64,000 bases of DNA from Rhizobium sp. CIAT894 (GTDB lineage: Bacteria > Pseudomonadota > Alphaproteobacteria > Rhizobiales > Rhizobiaceae): the NCBI RefSeq assembly GCF_000172795.2, contig NZ_CP020947.1, positions 3,413,001-3,477,000 on the forward strand, given 5' to 3'. A program made the translations under genes and the position numbers. Shown piece after piece: positions 46,731-55,495 of the stretch (its first letter is position 1; every line of letters starts with the position of its first letter). The notes beneath the pieces are model-generated. The model worked only from the letters and a program-made list of their open reading frames with translations. It did not search any database and was not told the origin of the DNA.

Positions 46731-48226
46731 TGTTCAGGACCCTATCTATTTTGTCGACCTTACTGCTTTTAGGATCTACTGCGACCGCGGCGGACTCGTT
46801 TCGTTATCACGCGCCCGGCATTCTTGCCAAAGGATTGGGCCGTACAGGCGATCGGACGGTTTACTTCGAGCAGTTCGGCTTTCCGCTGCAGGCTGGACCA
46901 AAATACGGGGACGCCAGAGCATTTGCGAACAGCCAGGTTTACAGCACTGCGGGTGGCAATAGTGTTCTGAACTATGCCTATCCGTGGAAGGATACGTATT
47001 GTGAAGCCCGCTCATGGACGATGCCGCTTTGCCCGGGGAAAACGGGGCATCAAGGCGTCGATATTCGGCCCAATGCACCACCGGCCAAGGGTCTTGTGCA
47101 TCCAGTGCTTGCGGTGGCGGATGGGGTGATAATCGCCGCCACTCCCTTCACGCGCGTGGAAATACGTTCGATGGACAGCGAGGGACCATTCACGTGCCGA
47201 TACTTGCATATGAGCAAAGAGAGCATTGTAGGCTTGAAGGTCGGCGCGACCGTCAAAAAGGGCGATACGCTCGGTGACGTATCCAACATCATGGGCGCGA
47301 AGCCGGACACAACTTATCACCTCCATTTCGACTGCATGCGCAATATCGATGGAGTTGCAATCAGACCTCCGGTTTATACCTCGCTTGTGGCGGCCTATCG
47401 GAGAGCATGGCAGCTCGACGATCTTGTGAGCGACGGAAAGCTTGGTGTCGATCAACAGCGAGAAATCTCCGAGGTCGTCAATGACCAGCCATCCGGCGAA
47501 GTGAATACGTCACCGAAAACTTGGCAGACCAAAAACTATGGAGCAATCACTCCCCAAACCGAGCCAGATGGCTGGCCGCAGTACATAAAGACGTGGCCCG
47601 GTCTGGATCTCGCCAAGCAGGTTCGCGACAGCAAGGGCAAGATTATCCCCACGCTTTCCAATGATCAAAGCGGCGTTGGGCTCTGGTGGTATTGGTTGGT
47701 TGTTCGGGCAGGCTTTAATACCAGCGGTAAAATGACATTCCGGAATCTTGCGATGAAATATTCCGGTGCTCAGACTACCGCCGATCCATCCGTCATAAAT
47801 TATCTCACTAATTACGTTGGAGCGGGGGAGGGCGGAGGAGGAATAGCCAAGCTGTATTTTCCGACACCACCCAAGGCGGATGATGAACTCTCCTTGAACG
47901 ACGCCGAAACCCGATGGCGTATCGCTCAGACCGTTTTCCATTTCGAAGCTGGCCGAGCCGTTCCATTCGGCAGGTCTGCCTTCGATGAAGGAGTTGCGCT
48001 TGGCGATCGATTGATCGCCGGTGTGGCCGATTCGGGTGTAACGGTCCCCTTGGTATCATCTCCTGCGGAACCCGCCGGGACTGGTTCGCCTTCAGAAAAT
48101 GGAAAACTTCCAGCGTCGGCTTCCTGTGCTGCCAGCAATATCGAGATCACGAGACAACAAACGAGCGTAAAGCTCTCGGGATGTCTTTCGGAGAAACTGA
48201 TCCTGGAAATTGTCGGCTTGAATTAA
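46730..48226 (+). CDS. Exported M23-family metallopeptidase
   Basis: A 498-residue secreted protein. After the signal peptide (MFRTLSILSTLLLLGSTATA) an M23/LytM domain spans about residues 95-215 with all zinc ligands: H107 and D111 in HQGVD, and H197-x-H199 in HLHFD. M23 enzymes cut peptidoglycan cross-bridges or Gly-rich peptides. A second ~200-residue region (SGVGLWWYWLVVRAGFNTSG onward) has no family I can name; the C-terminus ends in a small domain with two Cys. The start overlaps the preceding stop. Confidence 0.85.
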   Translation: MFRTLSILSTLLLLGSTATAADSFRYHAPGILAKGLGRTGDRTVYFEQFGFPLQAGPKYGDARAFANSQVYSTAGGNSVLNYAYPWKDTYCEARSWTMPLCPGKTGHQGVDIRPNAPPAKGLVHPVLAVADGVIIAATPFTRVEIRSMDSEGPFTCRYLHMSKESIVGLKVGATVKKGDTLGDVSNIMGAKPDTTYHLHFDCMRNIDGVAIRPPVYTSLVAAYRRAWQLDDLVSDGKLGVDQQREISEVVNDQPSGEVNTSPKTWQTKNYGAITPQTEPDGWPQYIKTWPGLDLAKQVRDSKGKIIPTLSNDQSGVGLWWYWLVVRAGFNTSGKMTFRNLAMKYSGAQTTADPSVINYLTNYVGAGEGGGGIAKLYFPTPPKADDELSLNDAETRWRIAQTVFHFEAGRAVPFGRSAFDEGVALGDRLIAGVADSGVTVPLVSSPAEPAGTGSPSENGKLPASASCAASNIEITRQQTSVKLSGCLSEKLILEIVGLN

Positions 48227-48245
48227 CCGGAAATTGGAGCTGAAG

Positions 48246-49121
48246 ATGCGCCCGACTATTGTCTTGATGAGACTTCTCTCTGTGTTGGCCGCCTGCAGCG
48301 TCGCGGCCACGCCAATCTTCGCACAGGATCAGTTGGCCAACGCTATCGAACATCCTGACGATGCCGATGCTGTTAATCGCTATATCGAAACCCTCCCGGA
48401 GATACCGCCCGGATCTGGTCATTTCATGATCGAAGGAGATTTGTATCTCGACCGCCCCTCCGTCGTGGCATTTCTGAAGTCAAAAATAGAGACCAAGCCA
48501 CTGCCTGCCGGCGAGTTGATAGTAGATACGGTCAACGGGCAACCGAGCTATCTGAAGTCGATTCCCAGCCGACAGATGACGTACTCCTTGGTGGCATCGA
48601 GCTTTCCAAATGACCAACTTGCGCAACGCACCGACAGCGAACTCAAGCAGGCTGCTCAAGACTGGATCGACGCGTGCGCGAACTGCAACATCTCACTCAA
48701 GGAAATACCAATCGAGCAGGCCGGGAAATTCTACGAAAAGGTATCTTTCGTGCTGACCTACCTCGATGTCCAGGGCGGCCCGATCGCTCGATCGTTTTTT
48801 CCAAGCTCGCCGCCTGATGACCGGCAGATCGTGATCTTTCCCGATTTCTTTTCCAAAGACATGACCTTCGACCGGAGGGGCGTTTTGAGGCACGAGTTTG
48901 GACATATCCTCGGCTACAGGCATGAGCAGCTCGAACAGGCATCCGGATGTAACACGGCCGAGCCGAACAACTGGAAACCGCTGACGCCCTATAATCCGCA
49001 CTCGGTGATGCACTATATGTGCGGAAAGGGTGGTTCCTTCTCTCTCGCCCTGACGGGGAGCGACATCAAGGGACATCGGTGCCTTTATTTGACGGGGGCT
49101 GCATGCCCTCCGGGTAATTGA
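48246..49121 (+). CDS. Exported metzincin-type zinc metalloprotease
   Basis: A 291-residue protein with signal peptide (LSVLAACSVAATPIFA) and a C-terminal matrixin-like catalytic region. The zinc motif HEFGHILGYRH (H216, E217, H220, H226) is complete and is followed by a Met-turn candidate SVMHYMCGKGG. The N-terminal ~100 residues may be a propeptide. The ATG at 48246 follows GGAGCTGAAG and is 19 bp after the M23 gene. Two Cys pairs may form disulfides. Confidence 0.85.
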   Translation: MRPTIVLMRLLSVLAACSVAATPIFAQDQLANAIEHPDDADAVNRYIETLPEIPPGSGHFMIEGDLYLDRPSVVAFLKSKIETKPLPAGELIVDTVNGQPSYLKSIPSRQMTYSLVASSFPNDQLAQRTDSELKQAAQDWIDACANCNISLKEIPIEQAGKFYEKVSFVLTYLDVQGGPIARSFFPSSPPDDRQIVIFPDFFSKDMTFDRRGVLRHEFGHILGYRHEQLEQASGCNTAEPNNWKPLTPYNPHSVMHYMCGKGGSFSLALTGSDIKGHRCLYLTGAACPPGN

Positions 49122-49132
49122 GGGAAAATGCC

Positions 49133-51223
49133 ATGTTGCGCGCCGCCACAACCTTTCTGCTTCTTCTTCTAACCGGGACAATCTTTGCCGAAGCTCAAGA
49201 TAAACCGGGCAGCACGGTAAAGGAGCCCGCTCCGGTAACTGATCCGGTAGCTGATGAAGTGTTTGATGCTGCGTCGAAGGTCGAATTGCGAGGTCGAAAC
49301 GTTCCCGACGACTGGGCGGTTTTAGTCGATTCCCTCTCAAAGACTCCAGGTGCCCTCAAAACCCGTGAGGTTGTTGTTGGCCACGGCGACACGCTTTGTT
49401 CGATTTTGAAGAGCAATTTGCAACTTCCGGGGTGCTCTCAAAAAGCGGTTGAGGTGACCGCCAAGCTGAACGACAACGACAGCGTAGCCCGAGAGGGGAA
49501 GCGTCTCGTAATACCAGACTACGCCCTTGTGCCTAGCAGTTGGACGGTAACGTTCGACACCGCTGTTACCGAAGATCAATTTCGACTGGCCGACTTCGAG
49601 CATCGCTGGGGGGGATCGATCGCTGAAAAGACGATGAAGGACACGCGCGTCCAGCTGAAGCTCACCTCTTATGACGTGTTCGTCGACGCGCCTTTGGATT
49701 CGCGTTCGGCCGCTAAAGTTGACAGGGCGGTGCCCGAAAATCCGGTTGTGAAATCCTTGTCATCGCCTGCAACTGTTGCACCGTGGATCAAGAAACTTTT
49801 TTCTGTGAGCAATGACCTCGAAAAGAGGGCCGCCGCTTGCCAGCAACCAGGTTTCAAGATCGTCGATTCCATTTCCTACTATCAACTGTTCGGGGATGAC
49901 ACCCCGCCCACCTGCGTCACTCAATGCTTGAGAGGAGAATGTCCAGAGATAACACTGCTGGATACCGGCGTCTTCCGTCATGAGGTTCTCAAGGACGCAC
50001 TGGAAGTCGGAGGCATCGACGGCCCCTTAGGCTCGACGAGCGGCCCCCAGTGTCCCTTCATTGCCTGGCCGGGCGACGTCTCGCATGGAACGATGTTGGC
50101 GTCGATCATGGCCGCTAGGAAGACTGCAAACTCGGCGTTTACGGGTCTCGCTCCTTCGGCACTCATCAGATCCCACAACTACGTGGATATTCCCAATCCA
50201 GGCGCTGTCGCTACTATTGTCGACGATCGCGCCAACCATGTGTTCGACCGACCTCAACTTTTCGTTTTCGCATCCTCGATGCGCTATCCGCAGTCAAGCC
50301 TTGTGACGAGTGGTCAACTTCAGGATGAACATCGCCGTACGACAGATATCCCGGCTCTTGTCTCGGTGATCGCCAACAACTTGACCTGGGTGACCGCGGT
50401 TGGACAATCTGAAGGCGGTATCCCGCCGCACCAGATAACAAAGATCTCGCCGGAGACACCGATGAATCTTGGTGACCAGCGGAGTATAATCGTCGTGACA
50501 TCCTGCGATCCCTGCTCAGGACCAGCCGCAAAGGTCTGGTCACAAGCGAACTATTCAAATGAGCAGGAAGGTCTCGTTTCGATCGCGGCTCCGGGCGGGA
50601 CCGAAACGCATCCAATCCCGGGTGTAGCGAACCAGACGGAATACAGTGCGACCTGGGGAACCTCACAGGCTGCAAGCGTCGTCGGAGGCGTTTCAGCCGC
50701 CCTGATGAGCTGTTATCCGGAGTTCGATCGGGATGGCCGTTTCTTGAAATCGCGCCTACTTCAAACATCGCAGCCATTCCCCAATCCCGGGCCCCGGGAA
50801 AAAGGGCTCGGCATTCTCGATGCGAAGAGAGCGTTTCTGGACCCTTCGAAGAGTTGGTTGGACACGGGTGCAGGATTTGAGGCCCTAGACAGCTACAAGG
50901 TCTGTTCAGGCTCCTCGATAAACTTGATGGATGATCAAAACACGCCAATCGCCGTTGATACTCCGAGGGACTTTAGACTTGGCCAAATCCTGAATGTTGA
51001 ACCCAACGCAGCTGGCACTCCGGAATGGGTGGTCACATACATGAATTTGATGACCGCCCAACGGCGCGAGGTTGGCCCCGGAACATGGGCAGACGGTGCC
51101 TCGCTTTTGCAGGTTAAGAAAGAGGGGAACCCCCCCGAAGTTATTAACGGACTACAGATTAAAGCGTTCGTTCCGGCATTGACATCGATCGGTTCGGATC
51201 CGGAGGTGGTTAAGTGTTTGTAA
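49133..51223 (+). CDS. Exported subtilase (S8) with LysM-like segment
   Basis: A 696-residue serine protease. The signal peptide (MLRAATTFLLLLLTGTIFAE) is followed by a LysM-like stretch at ~79-127 (GHGDTLCSILKSN ... KRLVIPD), which could bind peptidoglycan. An S8 domain has the complete triad: D277 (LLDTGV), H318 (SHGTMLA) and S511 (GTSQAA). A ~100-residue C-terminal region follows. The start at 49133 is 11 bp after the metzincin stop; the end overlaps the trypsin-like gene by 10 bp. Confidence 0.87.
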   Translation: MLRAATTFLLLLLTGTIFAEAQDKPGSTVKEPAPVTDPVADEVFDAASKVELRGRNVPDDWAVLVDSLSKTPGALKTREVVVGHGDTLCSILKSNLQLPGCSQKAVEVTAKLNDNDSVAREGKRLVIPDYALVPSSWTVTFDTAVTEDQFRLADFEHRWGGSIAEKTMKDTRVQLKLTSYDVFVDAPLDSRSAAKVDRAVPENPVVKSLSSPATVAPWIKKLFSVSNDLEKRAAACQQPGFKIVDSISYYQLFGDDTPPTCVTQCLRGECPEITLLDTGVFRHEVLKDALEVGGIDGPLGSTSGPQCPFIAWPGDVSHGTMLASIMAARKTANSAFTGLAPSALIRSHNYVDIPNPGAVATIVDDRANHVFDRPQLFVFASSMRYPQSSLVTSGQLQDEHRRTTDIPALVSVIANNLTWVTAVGQSEGGIPPHQITKISPETPMNLGDQRSIIVVTSCDPCSGPAAKVWSQANYSNEQEGLVSIAAPGGTETHPIPGVANQTEYSATWGTSQAASVVGGVSAALMSCYPEFDRDGRFLKSRLLQTSQPFPNPGPREKGLGILDAKRAFLDPSKSWLDTGAGFEALDSYKVCSGSSINLMDDQNTPIAVDTPRDFRLGQILNVEPNAAGTPEWVVTYMNLMTAQRREVGPGTWADGASLLQVKKEGNPPEVINGLQIKAFVPALTSIGSDPEVVKCL

Positions 51224-52413
51224 AGATCTGCGTCGTTATCGCGGCAGTCATAGGACTGGTAGGTGAATGTTACGGCGCGGAGCTTTGCGCAGTCGAAAAA
51301 CTACCGCTAACGACGTTTGGGGAGCACGCCACGCTTAGCTATACCCTAAATGGTACTTCGCCCGAAAAGACATTTCCAGTCAAGCTCACGGGGGCGGAAA
51401 TACGATACACGCGGCTGCTTATTTCCGCTCCGTCACAGGGTTCCTATGACATCGAGATCAGGGATTTTACCGGCAAAGTACTGCAATCCATTGGACCAAA
51501 CTCCGTCGTCCATTCACAGAGCAATCCAACGCCAGGCGCAGTTGCCTTTTGGTCAAACCGCTTACCTGCGGCTATTTTGAAAGTCGAGGTGGCGGGTCTC
51601 AGCGCGAATCAGGACGTTAAGCTTTTAGAATATGAAGCAATGCCCGCAGGAGCCAAAGCCCCTTTCTACTCGGTCAAAGGCAACGAACCTTATTGGTTTG
51701 ACGCGTACAGCAGCTCGTTCGATGACGCCATCAAAGCCGAAGCCGATTCGGTGGGGATGTTGGTGACATCGGAGGGAAGCTCCTATAGCGGCTTCCGGAA
51801 TTGGTGCTGCTCAGGTTCGATTGTTTCAACAAAGCCCAGATTGCTCTTCATGACCAATTTCCACTGTGGAGGAACCGCCGGGGCAGTGGAAGACTATTGG
51901 AGTGATGACGTGTGCCATCACACGATCGTCGACTTTTCCTGGGATGGCGATACCGTCGGTAGAGAATACCAGTGTGTTAACGTTCCCGTGAAGGAGAAGA
52001 GCTTGGATCTGGCTGTTCTGGAACTTGCCCCTCTCGTGCCGGGCACTCCACCTCCGCCGGCAGTATTCTTTACCGCTGCCGAAATTAGGGATGGACAGAA
52101 TATTCACGTGATCCACCACCCACAATGTTTGCAGAAACAGGTTAGCGTGGCATGTACGGTTACGAAATCGAAGGCTGACGACTGGCTGAATGCCGGCCTG
52201 ATGAGCGATTTCGAACACGACTGCAATACTGAAGGCGGCAGCTCGGGAGCACCGGTCTTTGACGATGACGGCGAAGTTATCGGACTTCACCACCTGCCAT
52301 ATCACGAGACATCCCCTGGACTCTGCCAGCGCGCCAATGCGGCAGTATCGATCAATCCTGTAATTTCGGTGCTCAAATCGATATCTCCCACCCCGGTGTT
52401 GGATGTGAGGTAA
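51214..52413 (+). CDS. Exported trypsin-like serine protease
   Basis: A 399-residue protein with signal peptide (FVKICVVIAAVIGLVGECYG), an N-terminal ~140-residue beta-type domain, and an S1/V8-like protease domain with intact triad: H217 (TNFHCGG), D265 (LDLAVL) and S344 (GGSSGAPV). Several Cys suggest disulfides. The start is GTG at 51214, inside the end of the subtilase gene, with GGAGG at good spacing. It ends the protease operon. Confidence 0.87.
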   Translation: MFVKICVVIAAVIGLVGECYGAELCAVEKLPLTTFGEHATLSYTLNGTSPEKTFPVKLTGAEIRYTRLLISAPSQGSYDIEIRDFTGKVLQSIGPNSVVHSQSNPTPGAVAFWSNRLPAAILKVEVAGLSANQDVKLLEYEAMPAGAKAPFYSVKGNEPYWFDAYSSSFDDAIKAEADSVGMLVTSEGSSYSGFRNWCCSGSIVSTKPRLLFMTNFHCGGTAGAVEDYWSDDVCHHTIVDFSWDGDTVGREYQCVNVPVKEKSLDLAVLELAPLVPGTPPPPAVFFTAAEIRDGQNIHVIHHPQCLQKQVSVACTVTKSKADDWLNAGLMSDFEHDCNTEGGSSGAPVFDDDGEVIGLHHLPYHETSPGLCQRANAAVSINPVISVLKSISPTPVLDVR

Positions 52414-52745
52414 TTGTACCAAGAGTGTCCACCGGACTGTGTCAATCTTATGCCGCGTGCGAGCGCCATCCGTGCGGATTGCTGGCAAAACAATGATTAC
52501 CGGTGCTGGGATTGCATGCTTCCAGCAGCAGAAAAGGCCCGGATCGGGACAAATTGTTATGTCACGGCCTGAAGCCGACGATTTGCTCAAGGTTATGGCG
52601 AGCGCTTAGCAGCGTGCTGACGGCGCTCGTGGCCTGATCCCCGCCGCCAAATGCCTTAACCGCTCGCGCGGATGCGATATGCCAGTTATGCTGAAAGTTC
52701 GCGCAAGTCGCCGTTCAGCATGAACTCACAGCGTTGGAAGTCACG
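52414..52745. other. Gap between protease operon and phosphatase
   Basis: 332 bp without a credible gene; base composition is mixed. A promoter for the phosphatase gene is expected near its right end. No clear hairpin terminator was seen. Confidence 0.4.
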
Positions 52746-53321
52746 ATGAACCATTTCAGGCAGAACTCGCTACTTACAGCGCTTACCCTCGGGCTTTTGC
52801 TTCCGCTGACCTCCGCCGGATTTGCGAAGGAAACGGTGCGAAACGGTGATTGGGCGATGTCGGTTGTGCCGTCGGCCAATTTATATCGCATAACTCCGAC
52901 CTTTTTTCGCAGCGCGCAGATCCGCAAGGACGATGTGAGAGCCATTCGCTCGCTTGGCATTAAGACGATCGTCAGCCTTCGCGCATTGCATTCCGATCGC
53001 AACTTGCCAGGGCTTGAGAAAATCAAACTTGTCGGCATTCCGATGAACACTTGGCATATCGAGGATGAGGACATTATCGCGGCGCTGCGCGCGATCAGGA
53101 ACGCCGAGAAACTCGGCCCAGTACTTTTGCATTGCCAACACGGGGCCGATCGCACTGGAGTCGTGACGGCTATGTACAGGATAATTTTCCAGAAATGGAG
53201 CAAGGAAAAAGCTTTGGACGAACTCCAGAGCGGTGGCTTCGGCTACCACGCAATTTGGGCGAACATCCCACGGTACCTACGTACGGTCGATGTAGATAAG
53301 ATCAGACAAGCAGTGAACTAA
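52746..53321 (+). CDS. Exported dual-specificity phosphatase-like protein
   Basis: A 191-residue protein with a signal peptide (residues ~1-27, TALTLGLLLPLTSAGFA) and a cyclin/DSP-type phosphatase domain (PTFFRSAQIRKDDVRAIRSL). The catalytic P-loop HCQHGADRTG has the nucleophile C130 and R136. Export to the periplasm is unusual for tyrosine or dual-specificity phosphatases; relatives include phosphoinositide and polysaccharide-linked phosphatases. The ATG at 52746 follows GGAAG. Confidence 0.82.
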   Translation: MNHFRQNSLLTALTLGLLLPLTSAGFAKETVRNGDWAMSVVPSANLYRITPTFFRSAQIRKDDVRAIRSLGIKTIVSLRALHSDRNLPGLEKIKLVGIPMNTWHIEDEDIIAALRAIRNAEKLGPVLLHCQHGADRTGVVTAMYRIIFQKWSKEKALDELQSGGFGYHAIWANIPRYLRTVDVDKIRQAVN

Positions 53322-53575
53322 TTGCTTCAAGGGATGATCTGGCGAACGCGGGCAAAGCCTCTATTGTAAGGTGGGTGGCGGGTCTCGCAGATCAGCGGAA
53401 TAGGCTACGCAATGCAGGGCATTACCGGCATGACAAAGCCGGCTCCGGGGAAGGACGCGCGATGCCCCTTAGCACTGGAGGAACCGTCGACGGTTGCACC
53501 TCTTGTCGGGACACCGGCCGCGGGCTATCTTGCGCGGAAGCTGAGAATCGATTTTACCCTAATCGGCGTCACTTA

Positions 53576-54622
53576 AAGCGTGTCGCACTTATTCAGCCTC
53601 ATATCCGGCTGCTCTGAAGAAATTCAGGCATTCGTCGACCGAGAAGAGGCCGACAATTTCACCGAGGGCTTTTGTTATTGCATCGAAGCTTCGTGCGGCG
53701 CGTTTTCGTAGTAAGGTTTTGAGCTTGGAGAATGCCATCTCGATGGGGTTGAGGTCGGGTGAATAGCACGGCAAGAACAGCAGCCACGCTCCCCGCTCCT
53801 TGACCAGTTGTGCGGCACGCTCGCTCTTGTGGAAGCCAACATTGTCGAGAATTACGACATCTCCCCTCGACAATGTCGGAGCGAGTTGAGTTTCGATCCA
53901 GGCTTCGAAGATCCGTCCGTTCATCCGTGCATCGACGATGAACGGCGCAGTCAAGCTGTGACATCGCAGTCCGGCGATGAAGGTTTGAGTTCTCCATTTG
54001 CCGAATGGCGCATGGGTCCGATAGCGCTGGCCTTTGGGACACCGTCCGGTGCGCTTGGTCAGCTTGGTATTGGTCGATGTTTCATCGATAAAAATCAGCC
54101 GGGCCAATGCTTTGTTGAAGAAGCGCCGACGTCGCTTGATCCACAGGTCACGAGCCTGCGCGATCTCCGGTCGCAGTTGTTCGCTGGCCATGAGGCTTCT
54201 TTTATTGCTCAACCCAAGCCGTTGGAGAAACCGACCGATCGTGGCGCAATGGACCATCACACCGCGTCCGGCCAGTTCGAAACACAATTCGTCCAGCGTC
54301 ACATCGCCATCGACGGCAACACGCGCGACAATCCATTGGCTATGCGCCGCCAATTTACCGCCGCCTGCTGCATGGCCCTGCCTGGCCGGCGCCACCGAGC
54401 CCTGCGACCGGTGCAAGATCATCATATTGTTGACGAACCGCGGCGATACCCGGAAATGACGGGCGGCTTCGCGATGGCTATTGCCTTCCTCTACAAACGC
54501 AACCACTCGCACACGCAACTCTAACGGATGCGGCTTGCCCATGGTCGATCTCCTTCCATGCACAAGTGAACCACAAAGCAAGCTTCAATGGAATCCTGAA
54601 TCACGTAAGCTGCGACACGCTC
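53576..54622. mobile_element. IS630-type insertion sequence, complete
   Basis: Terminal inverted repeats AAGCGTGTCGCA (left) and TGCGACACGCTC (right) match at 11 of 12 positions, enclosing one transposase gene. TA dinucleotides flank both ends (53574-53575 and 54623-54624), as expected for the TA target of IS630/Tc1 elements. Length is 1047 bp. It marks the right edge of the accessory island. Confidence 0.85.
53589..54542 (-). CDS. IS630-family transposase
   Basis: A 317-residue transposase: N-terminal paired-type HTH (GNSHREAARHFRVSPRFVNN) and a DDE catalytic domain with acidic residues in LIFIDETST, VILDNVGFHKS and DLNPIEMAFSKLK. All three are intact and the frame is uninterrupted, so the element may be active. 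The ATG at 54542 (MGKPHPLELR) gives family length. Confidence 0.92.
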   Translation of the reverse strand: MGKPHPLELRVRVVAFVEEGNSHREAARHFRVSPRFVNNMMILHRSQGSVAPARQGHAAGGGKLAAHSQWIVARVAVDGDVTLDELCFELAGRGVMVHCATIGRFLQRLGLSNKRSLMASEQLRPEIAQARDLWIKRRRRFFNKALARLIFIDETSTNTKLTKRTGRCPKGQRYRTHAPFGKWRTQTFIAGLRCHSLTAPFIVDARMNGRIFEAWIETQLAPTLSRGDVVILDNVGFHKSERAAQLVKERGAWLLFLPCYSPDLNPIEMAFSKLKTLLRKRAARSFDAITKALGEIVGLFSVDECLNFFRAAGYEAE

Positions 54623-54645
54623 TAGGAACAGCCGTCGGTTCGTTG

Positions 54646-55389
54646 TCAGACCATCCCGCCATTGGCGCGCAGCGTCTGGCCGTTGATCCAGCCGCCGTCC
54701 GGGCCGGCGAGGAAGGCCACCGCTGCGGCAATGTCTTCAGGCGTGCCGAGGCGCTCCAGTGGGTTCATCTTCGCCATGCGGGCGATAAGCTCTTCCGATT
54801 TGCCGTTGAGAAAGAGGTCCGTGGCGACAGGACCGGGTGCGATGGCGTTGACGGTGATATTGCGGCCACGCATCTCCTTCGCCATGATCGCCGTCAGCGT
54901 TTCCACAGCAGCCTTGGTGGCGGCGTAGACGCCGTAGGTTTCGAGCTTCACCCCGACGACCGAGGTTGAGAAGTTGATGACCCGGCCACCGTCGCGCAGT
55001 CGCTTGGCCGCTTCCCTCAACGTATTGAACGTACCCTTGAGGTTGACGCCGATCTGGCGGTCGAAATGGGCATCATCGGCCTCGGCAAGCGAGGAAAGCA
55101 TCATGATGCCGGCATTGTTGACGAGAACGTCGACACCGCCGAAGGCGGCTTCCGCGGCATCGAACATGCGGCGGACGGCTTGCGCATCGCTGACATCGGC
55201 TTTCTCAGTCAGCGCCGTGCCGCCGGCCTGCTCGATCTCCCGGGCGAGTTCCTCTCCCGGAGCCGCATTGCCGGAGTAATTGATGACGACGGTGAAACCG
55301 TCCTTGGCGAGGCGTTTGGCGACCGCCGCGCCGATGCCGCGGGAAGCGCCGGTGACCAGTGCGACCTTGCCGTTTTCGTTGGGAGCCAT
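54646..55389 (-). CDS. SDR-family oxidoreductase
   Basis: A 247-residue short-chain dehydrogenase with cofactor motif TGASRGIG, NNAG, catalytic Ser region (NFSTSVVG) and YAATK, and the C-terminal GGWINGQTLRANGGM. The Asn/Tyr pattern near the first beta strand (VINYSG) suggests NADP preference. Its stop lies 21 bp from the IS630 element, so the insertion just missed it. It is divergent from a LysR gene that probably controls it. Confidence 0.9.
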   Translation of the reverse strand: MAPNENGKVALVTGASRGIGAAVAKRLAKDGFTVVINYSGNAAPGEELAREIEQAGGTALTEKADVSDAQAVRRMFDAAEAAFGGVDVLVNNAGIMMLSSLAEADDAHFDRQIGVNLKGTFNTLREAAKRLRDGGRVINFSTSVVGVKLETYGVYAATKAAVETLTAIMAKEMRGRNITVNAIAPGPVATDLFLNGKSEELIARMAKMNPLERLGTPEDIAAAVAFLAGPDGGWINGQTLRANGGMV

Positions 55390-55495
55390 TGCCGTTCTCC
55401 TTCATCGCGTTTCGATGAGGGAAAGATGCGCCTTTTCCTTCGACGGATAATCATGCATATTTCGGCATTACTATCCGGGAATGGCGAACAAATAG

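Noticed and set aside
53375..53617. 80-codon frame running into the IS630 left end
   Set aside because: It crosses the insertion boundary, has no family match and probably is chance or a trace of another element.
54623..54645. Possible integrase att site at the island's right edge
   Set aside because: Only the TA target of the IS630 element is evident; no tRNA gene or matching direct repeat was found near 40474-40936.
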